Positions 1 through 10,434 of a stretch of 54,190 nt of DNA are shown here, in pieces. The notes beneath the pieces were generated by a model. That model searched no databases. It worked only from the letters and a program-made list of their open reading frames with translations, and was not told where the DNA came from. Numbering within the stretch: the first letter of the stretch is position 1; each line of letters starts with the position of its first letter. The position numbers were made by a program, and so were the translations under genes. Source of the stretch: Amycolatopsis thailandensis (GTDB taxonomy: Bacteria > Actinomycetota > Actinomycetes > Mycobacteriales > Pseudonocardiaceae); contig NZ_NMQT01000088.1 in the NCBI RefSeq assembly GCF_002234405.1, positions 1 to 54,190 on the forward strand. Direction: 5' to 3'.

Positions 1-1
1 C

Positions 2-33
2 AGGGACACTCAACGTCCCTATTTCCACACACC
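2..33. repeat. Second-family palindromic repeat, cut by window edge
   Basis: Positions 15-33 read GTCCCTATTTCCACACACC, the right arm of the perfect hairpin found at 12074-12118. The loop (8-14) is the reverse complement of that copy's loop, and 2-7 is the end of the left arm. The rest of the left arm lies before the window. It therefore appears to be a second full copy in the opposite orientation. Confidence 0.8.
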
Positions 34-40
34 CCCTCGC

Positions 41-61
41 GACAGCAAAGGTCCCTTGCTC
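41..61 (-). repeat. Dispersed AGCAAGGGACC repeat, unit 1
   Basis: One unit of the window-wide palindromic repeat, in the orientation GACAGCAAAGGTCCC then TTGCTC. It lies beyond the 3' end of the tetR gene, directly beside the second-family palindrome. Confidence 0.85.
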
Positions 62-97
62 CCTTCCCCGCCAAAACCGCAGGTCAGCGCCCCCGGC

Positions 98-119
98 GAT
101 AGCAAAGGTCCCCTGCTAC
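98..119 (-). repeat. Dispersed repeat, unit 2, overlapping tetR stop
   Basis: Unit in the same orientation as unit 1, ending in CTGCTAC. The tetR stop codon (TAG, complement of 116-118) lies inside it, so the repeat supplies the end of the reading frame. Confidence 0.85.
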
Positions 120-661
120 CCCGCCACCCCGAGCCCCGCCAGCACCTCCCTCGCCCCCGTCGTCAGCTCCCCGAGCCCCGGCGGCCGCAGTGAGCCGGTC
201 CCGGCCAGCGCGTCGAAGATCATCCCGTCCAGCCACGCGACGAGCACCCGCGCGTGCCGCTCCGGCTCCGCCGAGCCGCGGCCGGCCAGCACCTCGGCGC
301 ACCGCCGCCGGATCATCAGCCCGCCGCGGTCGTACGCCTCGCGCAACTCCGGCCGCCGCGTCACCTCCAGCGCGAACTCGTACCGCGCGAGCATCCGCGT
401 CCGCCCGCCCGTGATCGCCGCGTGCGCGAACCCCGCCACGTACTCGGCCAGCCCGCCGGGCGGCGGATCGAGGGTGACGTCGTCGAGTTCGACCATCCGT
501 GAGATCGCCAGCTCAAGCAGCGCCGCCCGCGTCCGCGCGTAATACGACGTCGACCCCGACGGCAGCCCGGCGAACCGGTCGACCGCGCGATGCGTCAGCC
601 CCCGCATTCCCTCGGCCGCGATCACTTCGATGGCCGCGTCCCCGATCGTCGCCTTTCGCAC
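116..661 (-). CDS. TetR-family transcriptional regulator
   Basis: 181-residue TetR-type repressor. The N-terminus (VRKATIGDAAIEVIAAEGMRG, then LTHRAVDRFAGLPSGSTSYY) is a typical TetR helix-turn-helix; the C-terminal half is helical ligand-binding sequence of no recognisable subclass. I chose the GTG at 661 because TetR homology begins there; the frame stays open upstream but without sensible sequence. The start lies 2 bp from an inverted-repeat operator and has no Shine-Dalgarno, so the transcript may be leaderless. It is divergent from the FAD monooxygenase at 705, which together with the shared operators suggests that it represses that gene and itself. The inducer is unknown. Confidence 0.88.
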   Translation of the reverse strand: MRKATIGDAAIEVIAAEGMRGLTHRAVDRFAGLPSGSTSYYARTRAALLELAISRMVELDDVTLDPPPGGLAEYVAGFAHAAITGGRTRMLARYEFALEVTRRPELREAYDRGGLMIRRRCAEVLAGRGSAEPERHARVLVAWLDGMIFDALAGTGSLRPPGLGELTTGAREVLAGLGVAG

Positions 662-662
662 T

Positions 663-695
663 CTACAAGTGTAGTAGTACTCTACACATGTAGAG
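663..695. promoter_or_regulatory. Tandem TetR operators in divergent promoter
   Basis: Two inverted repeats of the form CTACA-N2-TGTAG lie at 663-674 and 683-693; the second extends to 7-bp arms (CTCTACA at 680-686, TGTAGAG at 689-695). Their centres are 19 bp apart. They fill the 43-bp gap between the divergent tetR and monooxygenase starts. Binding by this TetR is inferred from position. Confidence 0.75.
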
Positions 696-704
696 GAGGT
701 CGAC

Positions 705-1826
705 ATGCGCAAAGCGATCGTGGTCGGCGGAGGAATCGGCGGATTGACCGCGGCCATCGGGCTGCACGGCATCGGCTGGGAGGTCACCGTCCTGGAACGA
801 GCCCCGGAGCTCACCGCCGTCGGCGCTGGCATCTCCCTGTGGCCGAACGCCCTGCGTTCGCTCGAAACGCTGGACATCCACCTCGGCGACCTGCGGGAAC
901 AGTCGTCGGGCGGCCTCCACGACCGCGAAGGCCGCCGCATCACCCGTTGGGACGCCGAGGCGTTCCGCCGTCATCACGGCCGCCCGCTCGCCGCCATCCA
1001 CCGCGCCGATCTCATCGGCGCGCTCCGCGACGCCCTGCCCACCGGCAGCGTCCGCACCGGCACCGAGGTCACCGGATTCGACGACCTCGACGCGGACGTC
1101 GTCATCGCCGCCGACGGCATCCACAGCGGCGTCCGGAAACAGCTGTGGCCACGGCATCCCGAGCCGGTTTACAGCGGCAGCACCGCCTTCCGCGCGGTGA
1201 CCACCCCTCCGCGCCCGGTCGAGCTCAGCACGAGCTGGGACGACGGCGCCGAGATCGGCGTGATCCCGTTGCACGACGGCCGTGTCTACTGGTGGGCGAG
1301 CTACGTCGCCGAAGCGGGAATCCGACACGCAGACCCGAAGTCGTACCTGAAGAACCGCTTCGGCGGCTGGCACGAACCCATTCCCGAGCTCATCGACGCG
1401 ACAGAGCCCGAAACGCTGCTCCACCACGATCTCTACCTGCTCGGCACTCCCCTGCCCTCATACGTGAAAGGCCGCGTCGCCCTTCTCGGCGACGCGGCCC
1501 ACGCGATGCCGCCCTTCCTCGGCCAGGGCGGCTGCCAGGCGATCGAAGACGCCGTCGTCCTCGCCGCCGCGCTCAGCACCGACGATGACATCGACACGGC
1601 GCTGAAGAGTTACGACGAGCAACGCCGCCCGCGCAGCCAGGGCGTCGTCAAAGCCTCGGTCCAAGCCGGGAAAATCGGGCCACAGCTGCGCAATCCGCTC
1701 GCCGTGGCCGTCCGGAACGGCGTGTTCCGCCTGCTCCCCGGCGCGCTCACCGCCCGTATCGGCGCCGGCGTCAGCGGCTGGATTCCTCCCGTTCCCCGCC
1801 GACCAGTCCCGCCTCGTACGCCGTGA
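705..1826 (+). CDS. FAD-dependent monooxygenase
   Basis: 373-residue class A flavoprotein hydroxylase (salicylate hydroxylase-like). The N-terminal dinucleotide-binding motif VVGGGIGGLTAAIGL is followed by an acidic strand end (VTVLERAPE), and the second FAD motif GDAAHAMPPFLGQGG lies near residue 265. Such enzymes use NAD(P)H and O2 to hydroxylate an aromatic substrate; the substrate cannot be read here. Start ATG 705 follows a GAGGAGGT ribosome site at 693-700 that overlaps the distal TetR operator, so repressor binding could block expression directly. The last 56 bp overlap the convergent response-regulator gene. Confidence 0.87.
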   Translation: MRKAIVVGGGIGGLTAAIGLHGIGWEVTVLERAPELTAVGAGISLWPNALRSLETLDIHLGDLREQSSGGLHDREGRRITRWDAEAFRRHHGRPLAAIHRADLIGALRDALPTGSVRTGTEVTGFDDLDADVVIAADGIHSGVRKQLWPRHPEPVYSGSTAFRAVTTPPRPVELSTSWDDGAEIGVIPLHDGRVYWWASYVAEAGIRHADPKSYLKNRFGGWHEPIPELIDATEPETLLHHDLYLLGTPLPSYVKGRVALLGDAAHAMPPFLGQGGCQAIEDAVVLAAALSTDDDIDTALKSYDEQRRPRSQGVVKASVQAGKIGPQLRNPLAVAVRNGVFRLLPGALTARIGAGVSGWIPPVPRRPVPPRTP

Positions 1827-2445
1827 TCGCCGCCTGCACCCGGTTCCGGGCACCGAGCCGGTTGAGGATCGTGCTCACGTAGGCCTTCACGGTCCCCTCG
1901 ACCACGAACAGTTTCGCCGCGATGTCCGCATTGGACAGTCCGGAACCGAGGAGCGCCAGCACTTCCTGCTCTCGCGGAGTCAGCTTGCCGATCAGTGTCT
2001 TCGCTTCTTCGGCACGCGACACCTGGTTGCCGGAGAACCGGGCGATGACCCGCTGCGCGACCTTCGGCGAGAGGAAGGCCGCGCCACCGGCGACAGCGTG
2101 GATCCCCGCGAGCAATTCGCGGGGATCACCGGATTTCAACAGGAATCCGCTCGCGCCGAGGCCCAGCGCGCGCTCGATGTAGGCGTCCTCGCCGAACGTG
2201 GTCAGCATGATCACGCCGATCTCCGGCAGCAGCCGCCGGATCTCCTCGGCGGCCTTGAGCCCGTCCATGACCGGCATCCGGATGTCCAGCAGCACGACAT
2301 CCGGCCTGGTCGCGCGCACCTGCTCGATGGCGGCACTGCCGTTCTCGGCCTCCGCGACCACTTCGATCCCGGCGTCCGCCGCCAGGATCGCCGACACCCC
2401 GGCGCGGATCATCGCCTCGTCATCGGCCAGCACCACCCGGATCAT
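1771..2445 (-). CDS. NarL/LuxR-family response regulator
   Basis: 224-residue two-component regulator. The receiver domain has the acidic pocket (VVLADDE) and phospho-acceptor Asp in VVLLDIRMPVMDG (about residue 54), with Lys in FLLKSGD. The C-terminal LuxR helix-turn-helix spans roughly 150-210 (LTPREQEVLALLGSGLSNADIA in two pieces). ATG 2445 overlaps the end of the upstream histidine kinase by 26 bp, so the pair is translationally coupled. The 3' end runs 56 bp into the oppositely oriented monooxygenase gene. It presumably acts on DNA near its own operon; targets are unknown. Confidence 0.93.
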   Translation of the reverse strand: MIRVVLADDEAMIRAGVSAILAADAGIEVVAEAENGSAAIEQVRATRPDVVLLDIRMPVMDGLKAAEEIRRLLPEIGVIMLTTFGEDAYIERALGLGASGFLLKSGDPRELLAGIHAVAGGAAFLSPKVAQRVIARFSGNQVSRAEEAKTLIGKLTPREQEVLALLGSGLSNADIAAKLFVVEGTVKAYVSTILNRLGARNRVQAAITAYEAGLVGGEREESSR

Positions 2446-4045
2446 CCGGGTTCCCCCTTTGCTCGTCTTCGGTGATCACGTCCTTCGCCACGAGTTTCCC
2501 GGCGGCGAAGCACAACCTGTAAGCCTCGTAGTTCAAGTTGAACACAGTGCGCTCTGTGCCGTAGTACTCACAGGTCGCCCCGGCGGGCACCGGCGGTTCC
2601 ACCACGCGTGGCCGCGCGATCCGCTGGGCGCCGGGCAGGACGGACGCGAGTTCCGCCCGCGTCTGACCCGTCCGGATGCGGTCGTAGTCGCCGCCGGGCA
2701 GGACGGAGCGGTACCACTGGACGAGGAAGACGCTCCCGCTGATCGCGACCACCACGCCGAAGAGCCCGATCGGCACGACGATCGCCTGGATCAGGCTGCG
2801 CCGGACGTCACGGCGGGCGCGTTCCAGCTCCCTGGCCGAAAGGGACTGCCCCACCTCGGCGTCCATCGCCGCCTGACTCTCCGGCGATTCCTCCGACGGC
2901 GCCGCGTCGTGTGGCAAAGTCGCGCCGACCTCGAATCCGCCGTCGTGGGGGCCTGCCCGCAAGGTCCCGCCGACCAGCCGGACCCGCTCGCGCAGTCCGA
3001 TCAGGCCCCGTTTGCCCGAGGTCCTGCCCGGCAGCGGTCCCGCGGGAGGCGCGGCGTTGGTGACCACGACGTCCGTCCGCCCCGCCGAACGCGTGACCCG
3101 GACGGTGACCGCGGCCCCCGGCGCGTGTTTCACCACGTTCGTGACCGATTCCTGGACCACGCGATACGCGGCGCGGTCGACCATCCGCGGCTCACCGTCC
3201 ACCGGGCCGTCCACGGAGGACTCGATCAGCACGCCCGACGCCCTGGCGCGGTCGAGCAGGTCGTCGATGCTCTCGTGCACCGGTTCGGTCGGCGCGTCGT
3301 CCTCGCGCAGGACCCCGATGATCTCGCGCAGCCGCTCGGTCGCCGTCGCGGCGCTCTGCCGCAACTCGCCCGCGGCCTGCCGCTGAGGCTCGTCGAGCCC
3401 GCCCGCGACCTCCAGCGCCGCCGCGCGCACCGCGATGAGGCTCAGCTCGTGGCCCAGTGAGTCGTGCATGTCGCTGGCGATCCGGGTGCGCTCGCGCAGC
3501 CGCGCGCGATCGGCGACGAGGCGCTGACGGCTCTCCATCTCCTCGGCGCGGCGCCAGCCGTCGCGCGCCATGTCCTCACGCTGCCGGATGTACCGGCCCA
3601 TCAGCCACGGCGTCACCGACGCGAAGACCAGGACACCGAGCAGCGCGCCCCAGGACGCGAACCCGTCCCTGCTCCACACCAGCGCGACAGGGATCGCGAT
3701 CAGCGAAACGACGACGAAGAGGCGCAACATCGGCTTCGCGACCGGCTGCCGGTAGCCGGCGAGGTAACTCACCGCGACCAGGACGAACCCTTCCCAGACC
3801 GGCACGCGGCCGCCGAAGCTGCCCATGACCACGAAACTGGCGACCATCGCGATCCCGAGCGAGACCAGCGGGTACCGGCGCAACAGGGCGACCGCGGCGG
3901 TGGTCGCGGTGAGCCCGGCGAAGAGTTCCCAGGGCCTCGTGCTGGATCCGGCGTCGATGACCACCCAGCCGCAGAGCCCGAGCCACAGGGCGACGTCCAT
4001 GATCAGCCGCCGCCCGCGCCGCACGGGCTCCTCAACGTCCTTCAC
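2420..4045 (-). CDS. Sensor histidine kinase with C-terminal membrane anchor
   Basis: 541-residue HisKA_3/NarX-type kinase. Residues 14-150 hold several membrane segments; the phospho-acceptor is His194 in DMHDSLGHELS; the ATPase domain follows (VVQESVTNVVKHA, then KRGLIGLRERV) to about 370. Most DesK/LiaS-type kinases end there. This one adds about 50 linker residues, a further membrane helix (about 417-443, IVVPIGLFGVVVAISGSVF) and an outside domain of about 95 residues with two Cys (CEYYGTE and YRLCFAAGKLV). The segment IRTGQTRAELASVLPGAQR resembles the SmpA/BamE fold, as inference. Paired with the overlapping response regulator at 1771-2445. Confidence 0.88.
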   Translation of the reverse strand: MKDVEEPVRRGRRLIMDVALWLGLCGWVVIDAGSSTRPWELFAGLTATTAAVALLRRYPLVSLGIAMVASFVVMGSFGGRVPVWEGFVLVAVSYLAGYRQPVAKPMLRLFVVVSLIAIPVALVWSRDGFASWGALLGVLVFASVTPWLMGRYIRQREDMARDGWRRAEEMESRQRLVADRARLRERTRIASDMHDSLGHELSLIAVRAAALEVAGGLDEPQRQAAGELRQSAATATERLREIIGVLREDDAPTEPVHESIDDLLDRARASGVLIESSVDGPVDGEPRMVDRAAYRVVQESVTNVVKHAPGAAVTVRVTRSAGRTDVVVTNAAPPAGPLPGRTSGKRGLIGLRERVRLVGGTLRAGPHDGGFEVGATLPHDAAPSEESPESQAAMDAEVGQSLSARELERARRDVRRSLIQAIVVPIGLFGVVVAISGSVFLVQWYRSVLPGGDYDRIRTGQTRAELASVLPGAQRIARPRVVEPPVPAGATCEYYGTERTVFNLNYEAYRLCFAAGKLVAKDVITEDEQRGNPDDPGGAGR

Positions 4046-4090
4046 GGGCTGGACGCTACAAGTCGCGCCGAACCGTCCGCCATGGACGAA

Positions 4091-4114
4091 AGTAAAGGTC
4101 CCCCGATCATCGGG
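4091..4114. repeat. Degenerate dispersed-repeat unit plus small palindrome
   Basis: AGTAAAGGTCCCCCGATC (4091-4108) is a decayed unit of the main repeat. It runs into CCCGATCATCGGG (4102-4114), a 6-bp-arm palindrome. It sits in the divergent promoter gap between the histidine kinase and the gene at 4149. Confidence 0.5.
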
Positions 4115-4148
4115 TCTCCGCCGGATTCATGAGGCATGATGATCGACC

Positions 4149-4358
4149 ATGGCCGAGCGCACACTCACCGGCCAGCTAGGCGGTCCTGTCCCGGCAGGCA
4201 TCGAAGCGCTGGCCGACAACGAAAAGCAGGACCTCTCCGACGCGTTGCGCGATGCGCGCCACCGTCAGGCCAAGGCTTTGGCCGAGGCGGGCGAAGAGGG
4301 CCTGAAGTACGTACCCGCCCTTCTGCGCGGCACCATCCGCAAGGTGGTGGGCCTGTGA
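4149..4358 (+). CDS. Small conserved-type hypothetical protein
   Basis: 69-residue soluble, charged protein, probably helical (LSDALRDARHRQAKALAEAGE). No family recognised. Its stop codon overlaps the GTG start of the next gene in a GTGA junction, so the two are translationally coupled and probably work together. High third-position GC supports coding. No strong Shine-Dalgarno precedes ATG 4149. Confidence 0.65.
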   Translation: MAERTLTGQLGGPVPAGIEALADNEKQDLSDALRDARHRQAKALAEAGEEGLKYVPALLRGTIRKVVGL

Positions 4359-5113
4359 CCACCGAAAACTTCGCCGCGCAGGCGGAGATCCTCAAACTGG
4401 CCCGTGTCCTCGGCACCAGCCCCGAACGGCTCTCCTACCTGGAGAACGTGGACGCGGCGGAGCTCCAGGCGTTCCGCGAGCAGGTCACGGACACGCTGTT
4501 CGACGCCAATCTCGCCGCCCTCGAACGGATGGCGATGACGAGCAAGCTCGTCCCGAGCCCGATCCTCGCGAAGATCGCCGAGAAGGTCTTCGGCCCGCTT
4601 CTGTGCGCGCGGATCGCCGGGCTCGTGGACGTCTCTCGCGGCGTCGACGTCGCGAAGCGCCTGAAGCCGCAGTTCCTGTCCGACGTCGCGGCCGAACTGG
4701 ACCCGCGCCGCGCGAGCGCGATCATCGCGCGCATCCCACTCGACACCGTCGTCGCGGTCGCCGACGAACTGGTGCGCCGGGAGGACTGGATCACCGTCGG
4801 CCGCTTCGTCGGCCACCTGCCCGACCCGACGGTGCGCCGGGCCCTCGGCGTGATCGGCGACAAGGCACTGATCCGGATCGCGTTCGTCCTCGACGACAAG
4901 AGCCGGATCGATCACGTCCTCGGGCTGCTCTCCGAGGCCCGGTTCCGCGGTCTCCTGGAGGTCGCGGCCGCCGACGAGGACCTGTGGGCGCCGGTGCTCG
5001 ACCTGCTCACCCACCTGAGCGAGAAGCGCGTCGAGCAGTGGTCCCACCTGCTCGACAAACTCCCGCCCGCCCTGCGTGAGCGGGTTCAGGAGACCCTCGA
5101 CCAGGCCTCCTGA
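4355..5113 (+). CDS. Hypothetical helical-repeat protein
   Basis: 252-residue soluble protein built of repeated helical pairs of 25-35 residues (VAKRLKPQFLSDVAAELDP, RRASAIIARIPLDTVVAVAD, then EDWITVGRFVGHLPD), reminiscent of the cytoplasmic N domain of MgtE magnesium transporters but without any membrane part. I choose GTG 4355, in the GTGA overlap with the upstream 69-residue gene, because the frame further upstream is antisense-like in composition. Function unknown. It faces hutI, with a repeat unit in the 28-bp gap. Confidence 0.75.
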   Translation: MTTENFAAQAEILKLARVLGTSPERLSYLENVDAAELQAFREQVTDTLFDANLAALERMAMTSKLVPSPILAKIAEKVFGPLLCARIAGLVDVSRGVDVAKRLKPQFLSDVAAELDPRRASAIIARIPLDTVVAVADELVRREDWITVGRFVGHLPDPTVRRALGVIGDKALIRIAFVLDDKSRIDHVLGLLSEARFRGLLEVAAADEDLWAPVLDLLTHLSEKRVEQWSHLLDKLPPALRERVQETLDQAS

Positions 5114-5122
5114 CCGCCGGGG

Positions 5123-5144
5123 GAGCAAGGGACCTTTGCTATCA
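5123..5144 (+). repeat. Dispersed repeat unit between convergent genes
   Basis: Single unit with core AGCAAGGGACCTTTGCT, which can itself fold back (10 bp plus a G-T pair). It fills the gap between two convergent 3' ends and contains the hutI stop codon (complement of 5142-5144). Confidence 0.85.
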
Positions 5145-6305
5145 CTTTGACGCGAAACCGCTGGTCAGCAGCTCCCCACGGCGCCACACAGCCGCCGTCA
5201 GCGGCACCCCGGGCCGGTAAGCCAGGTGCGTCGTCGAAGGCGCCTCCAGCACCTGAAGGTCGGCACGCGCTCCAGGCCGCACGAAGCCCACATCGTCACG
5301 CCGAAGAGCGCGAGCGCCGCCCGCCGTCGCCGACCACACGGCCTCGTCGATCGTCATCCGCATCTGCAGCACCGCGGTCGTGACACAGAACGCCATCGAC
5401 GTCGTGTACGAACTGCCCGGGTTCGCGTTGCTGGCCAGCGCGACCGTCGCCCCCGCGTCCAGCAGCCGCCGCGCCGGCGCCAACGGCTGCCGGGTCGACA
5501 GGTCGCACGCCGGCAACAGCGTCGCGACGGTGTCCGAAGCAGCGAGAGCCTCGACGTCCGCTTCGCTCAGGTACGTGCAGTGGTCGACACTCGCCGCCCC
5601 CAGCTCGACGGCGAGCCGCACGCCGGGCCCCTCCCCCAGTTGGTTCCCGTGCACCCGCAACCCGAGACCGCGTTCCCGCGCCGCCTTCAGCACCCGGCCG
5701 GACTGCGCTTCGTCGAACGCACCGGTCTCGCAGAACACGTCCGCCCATCGCACGAGCGGCGCCACGGCGTCGAGCATGTCGCCGCACACCAGGTCCACGT
5801 AGGACTCCGCGTCCGCGCCCAGCGGCACCAGATGCGCGCCGAGGAACGTGACCTCGTCGGCCACCGCGGCGGCGATCCGCGCCGACCGTGCCTCGTCTTC
5901 GACGTTGAGCCCGTAGCCGGTCTTCGTCTCCAGGCAGGTCGTGCCCTGCTTCGCGGCTTCGTCGACGTGGCGCCGCAGGTTCGCCGCGAGCTGCTCGTCG
6001 GACGCCGACCGCGTCGCGTCGACGGTGACCGCGATCCCCCCGGCGCTGTACGCCTTCCCTGCCATCCGCGCCTCGAACTCGGCCGTCCGGTCACCGGCGA
6101 ACACCAGGTGCGTGTGGCTGTCCACCCAGCCCGGCAGCACCGCACGGCCGCCGACGTCGATCCGCTCGTCCGCGTCGGGCGCGTCCGCCGCCGGGCCGAC
6201 CCACGCGATCGTCTCGCCCTCGATGACGACGGCCGCGTCGCGGAGTTTGCCCAGCTCGGCGTCGTTAGTGGTGAGCTCGCCGATACCCGTGATCAGGACT
6301 GCCAC
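5142..6305 (-). CDS. hutI: Imidazolonepropionase
   Basis: 387-residue amidohydrolase-superfamily enzyme that hydrolyses imidazolone-5-propionate to N-formimino-L-glutamate, the third step of histidine degradation. Visible motifs are the metal-binding VDSHTHLVFAGDR, the Arg/Glu segment EFEARMAGKAYSAGGI, KTGYGL, and a later His in VHGNQL and DHCTYL. Length matches the family. The GTG start at 6305 overlaps the 3' end of hutF by 13 bp, so it is the last gene of the hut operon. Its stop codon is inside a dispersed repeat unit. Confidence 0.95.
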   Translation of the reverse strand: MAVLITGIGELTTNDAELGKLRDAAVVIEGETIAWVGPAADAPDADERIDVGGRAVLPGWVDSHTHLVFAGDRTAEFEARMAGKAYSAGGIAVTVDATRSASDEQLAANLRRHVDEAAKQGTTCLETKTGYGLNVEDEARSARIAAAVADEVTFLGAHLVPLGADAESYVDLVCGDMLDAVAPLVRWADVFCETGAFDEAQSGRVLKAARERGLGLRVHGNQLGEGPGVRLAVELGAASVDHCTYLSEADVEALAASDTVATLLPACDLSTRQPLAPARRLLDAGATVALASNANPGSSYTTSMAFCVTTAVLQMRMTIDEAVWSATAGGARALRRDDVGFVRPGARADLQVLEAPSTTHLAYRPGVPLTAAVWRRGELLTSGFASK

Positions 6306-7588
6306 AATGCCTCGATCTCCTTGGCCAAGACCGTTTCCGGCCGGTCGATCAGCTGGTGCACGCCATCGCGGACGATCTCACGCCCAGCGACGACGACATT
6401 CCGCACATCCGCGCCGGACGCGGCGAAGACCACCCCGGACGGCTCGATCCCGGCGGTCCGCATCGAACCGAGCCTGACCGTGACCAGATCGGCGCCCGCG
6501 CCCGGCGCCAGTTCGCCGACCTCGTCCCAGCCGATCGCCCCGTGATCCGTCGCCGCCGAGAGAAGTTCCTCCGCGGAGAACCGGCCACGCTGTTCGCTGG
6601 CGAGCCGCTCGTTCAGCTCCAGCGCCCGGGTTTCCTCGAACGCGTCGACGATCGCGTTGCTGTCGCTGCCGACGCACAGCCGCACCCTCGCGTCCAGCAA
6701 CGTCCGCGCCTGGCCGATCCCGTCACCGAGATCCCGCTCGGTCGTCGGGCAGAAACACGCGCGACTCCGGGCCGCGCCCAGCCGCTCGACGTCGAGCGGC
6801 GTCAGATGTGTCGCGTGCACCGCGGTCAGCCGATCGCCGAGCACCCCGTGGTCGTGGAGCAGCTCTGTCGGCGTCCTGCCATACGCCGCCAGGCATTGCT
6901 CGTTTTCGGCCCGCTGCTCGGAAAGATGGATGTGCAGCGGTCCGGTGCCACGATCCACTTCGGACAGTTGATCTTCGGGAACGGCGCGCACCGAATGGAT
7001 CGCGCCCCCTACCCGGAACGTCTCCCCTTCACGCAATTCGCCGACTCGTTGCGCCCATTTCGTAGCCGATCCGTCGGAGAAGCGCCGCTGCACCTCGTCC
7101 GGTTCGATGCCGATGCCACCCGCCAGGTAGCACGTGTCGAGGAGCGTGAGCCGGATCCCGGCGTCCGCGGCGGCCTGCCGCAGCGCCTCACCCATCGCGT
7201 TCGGCTCGGCGTAAGGCTTTCCGCCCGGCGCGTGGTGCAGGTAATGGAACTCGCCGACACTCGTGTACCCGGCCAGCACCATCTCGGCGTAAACCCCGCG
7301 CGCCAGGCGATAGTACGAATCCGGCTCCAGCCGGGACGCGAGCGAATACATCCGCTCGCGCCACGTCCAGAACGTCCCGCGGTCATGATGCGTCCGGCCA
7401 CGCAGCGCGCGATGGAACGCGTGCGAATGCCCGTTGGCGAAGCCCGGCAAGGTCAGTCCACTCAGGACGGTTCCTTCGCGCGGCGCGTTCGCCGTCACGG
7501 AAGTGATCTTCCCGCCGTCGACCTCGATCCGGACGGCGTCGGCGATCCCGTGCGGCAACCAGGCGCGCTCACACCAATATGTCGTCAT
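6293..7588 (-). CDS. hutF: Formimidoylglutamate deiminase
   Basis: 431-residue amidohydrolase converting N-formimino-L-glutamate to N-formyl-L-glutamate and ammonia. Motifs: GFANGHSHAFHRALRGR (metal His pair), HIHLSEQ, HATHLTPLD and the catalytic Asp segment CVGSDSN. ATG 7588 forms an ATGA overlap with the stop of the upstream M20 gene, and the 3' end overlaps hutI by 13 bp. HutF implies the five-step route, which still needs an enzyme to remove the formyl group; the upstream M20 hydrolase is the candidate in this operon. Confidence 0.93.
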   Translation of the reverse strand: MTTYWCERAWLPHGIADAVRIEVDGGKITSVTANAPREGTVLSGLTLPGFANGHSHAFHRALRGRTHHDRGTFWTWRERMYSLASRLEPDSYYRLARGVYAEMVLAGYTSVGEFHYLHHAPGGKPYAEPNAMGEALRQAAADAGIRLTLLDTCYLAGGIGIEPDEVQRRFSDGSATKWAQRVGELREGETFRVGGAIHSVRAVPEDQLSEVDRGTGPLHIHLSEQRAENEQCLAAYGRTPTELLHDHGVLGDRLTAVHATHLTPLDVERLGAARSRACFCPTTERDLGDGIGQARTLLDARVRLCVGSDSNAIVDAFEETRALELNERLASEQRGRFSAEELLSAATDHGAIGWDEVGELAPGAGADLVTVRLGSMRTAGIEPSGVVFAASGADVRNVVVAGREIVRDGVHQLIDRPETVLAKEIEALWQS

Positions 7589-8777
7589 GTCGACAGTTTC
7601 TCCAGGACGCCCGCGAGCGCGCGGGCGCCGTGGTCGACGTCCTCCGCCTCCGAGAACTCCTCCGGGGAATGGCTGATCCCGGTCGGATTGCGCACGTAGA
7701 GCATCCCGGACGGGACGAATCCGGCGAGGATCGCCGCGTCGTGCCCGGCCCCGGTCGGCAGCTCCGGCGGCCCGCCCAGCCAGGTGCCCAGGTCGCGGCG
7801 CAGCGCGTCGTCGAAGATCACGTCGTCCGAGTAGGACTCCCTGGTGACCTCGACACGGCAGCCTTCCTGACCGGCGGCCTCCTCGGCGAGTTTCGCGATC
7901 TCCGCGACCAGTTCGGGCGTGCTCGTGCCGGGAACCCGCGCGTCCAGCCAAAGGTCCACAGTGGACGCGATGACGTTGGTACCGCCGGGAACCGGTATGA
8001 GCCTGCCGACCGTTGCCCTGGCGTCGGCCGTCGCCTTCGCGAGTTTCCGCACGGCGAGGACGGTCTCGGCCGCCGGGATCATCGGGTCGCGGCGATCGCC
8101 GATCAGCGTCGCACCGGCGTGATTTCCCTGCCCATGGAAGGAGAATCGCCATCGTCCGTGCGCGATCACCGTATTGCCGACCGCGACCGGCGAGCCGAGG
8201 TCGATCAGTCCGCGTCCCTGCTCGACGTGCAGTTCGAGGAACCGCCCGATCAGGCCGAGACGCTCCGGGTCGCGGCCGACGAGTTCGGGATCGAAACCGG
8301 ATTTCGCCGCCGCTTCGGCGAACGTGACGCCGTCGGGGTCACGCAGCCCGCGTGCCTTGTCCGCGTCGATGGTCCCGGTCAGCAGCCGCGAGCCGAGGCA
8401 CGGAACACCGAAGCGGCCGCCTTCTTCCTCGGCGAAGACCACGACGGCGAACGGTTTGGCGGGGCGGAAACCCTTGGCCTGAAGGATCTCCACCGCGTCG
8501 AGCGCGCTCGCGACCCCGAGCGGGCCGTCGAAGGCGCCGCCGCCGGGCACCGAGTCGAGATGGCTTCCGGTGACGACCGCGTCCGGGCCGGGTGTGCCCC
8601 ACCAAGCCCAGATGTTGCCGTTGCGGTCGGTCTCGACGCCCAGTCCCAGCCGTCCGGCGCGTTCCACGAACCACGCGCGCAGTTCGGTTTCGGCCGCGTC
8701 GAAAGCGTGGCGGGAATAGCCGCCGCGCTTCGGGTCACGGCCGACGTCCGAGATCTCCTCCAGCAGCGAGGACGCGG

Positions 8778-8781
<4 letters not shown>
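7585..8781 (-). CDS. M20-family amidohydrolase (allantoate amidohydrolase-like)
   Basis: 398-residue metallopeptidase-family enzyme. Metal and catalytic motifs: GSHLDSVPGGGAFDG, then AEEEGGRFG, then LHVEQGRGL and GAGHDAAILAG. Sequence family is allantoate amidohydrolase/N-carbamoyl amino acid hydrolase, but no purine gene is nearby. Lying between hutU and hutF with 4-bp overlaps on both sides, it probably performs the missing last step of this hut pathway, hydrolysis of N-formylglutamate; that role is inference. Start GTG 8781 lies in a GTGA overlap with the hutU stop. Confidence 0.88.
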
Positions 8782-10430
<1,649 letters not shown>

Positions 10431-10434
10431 GGGC

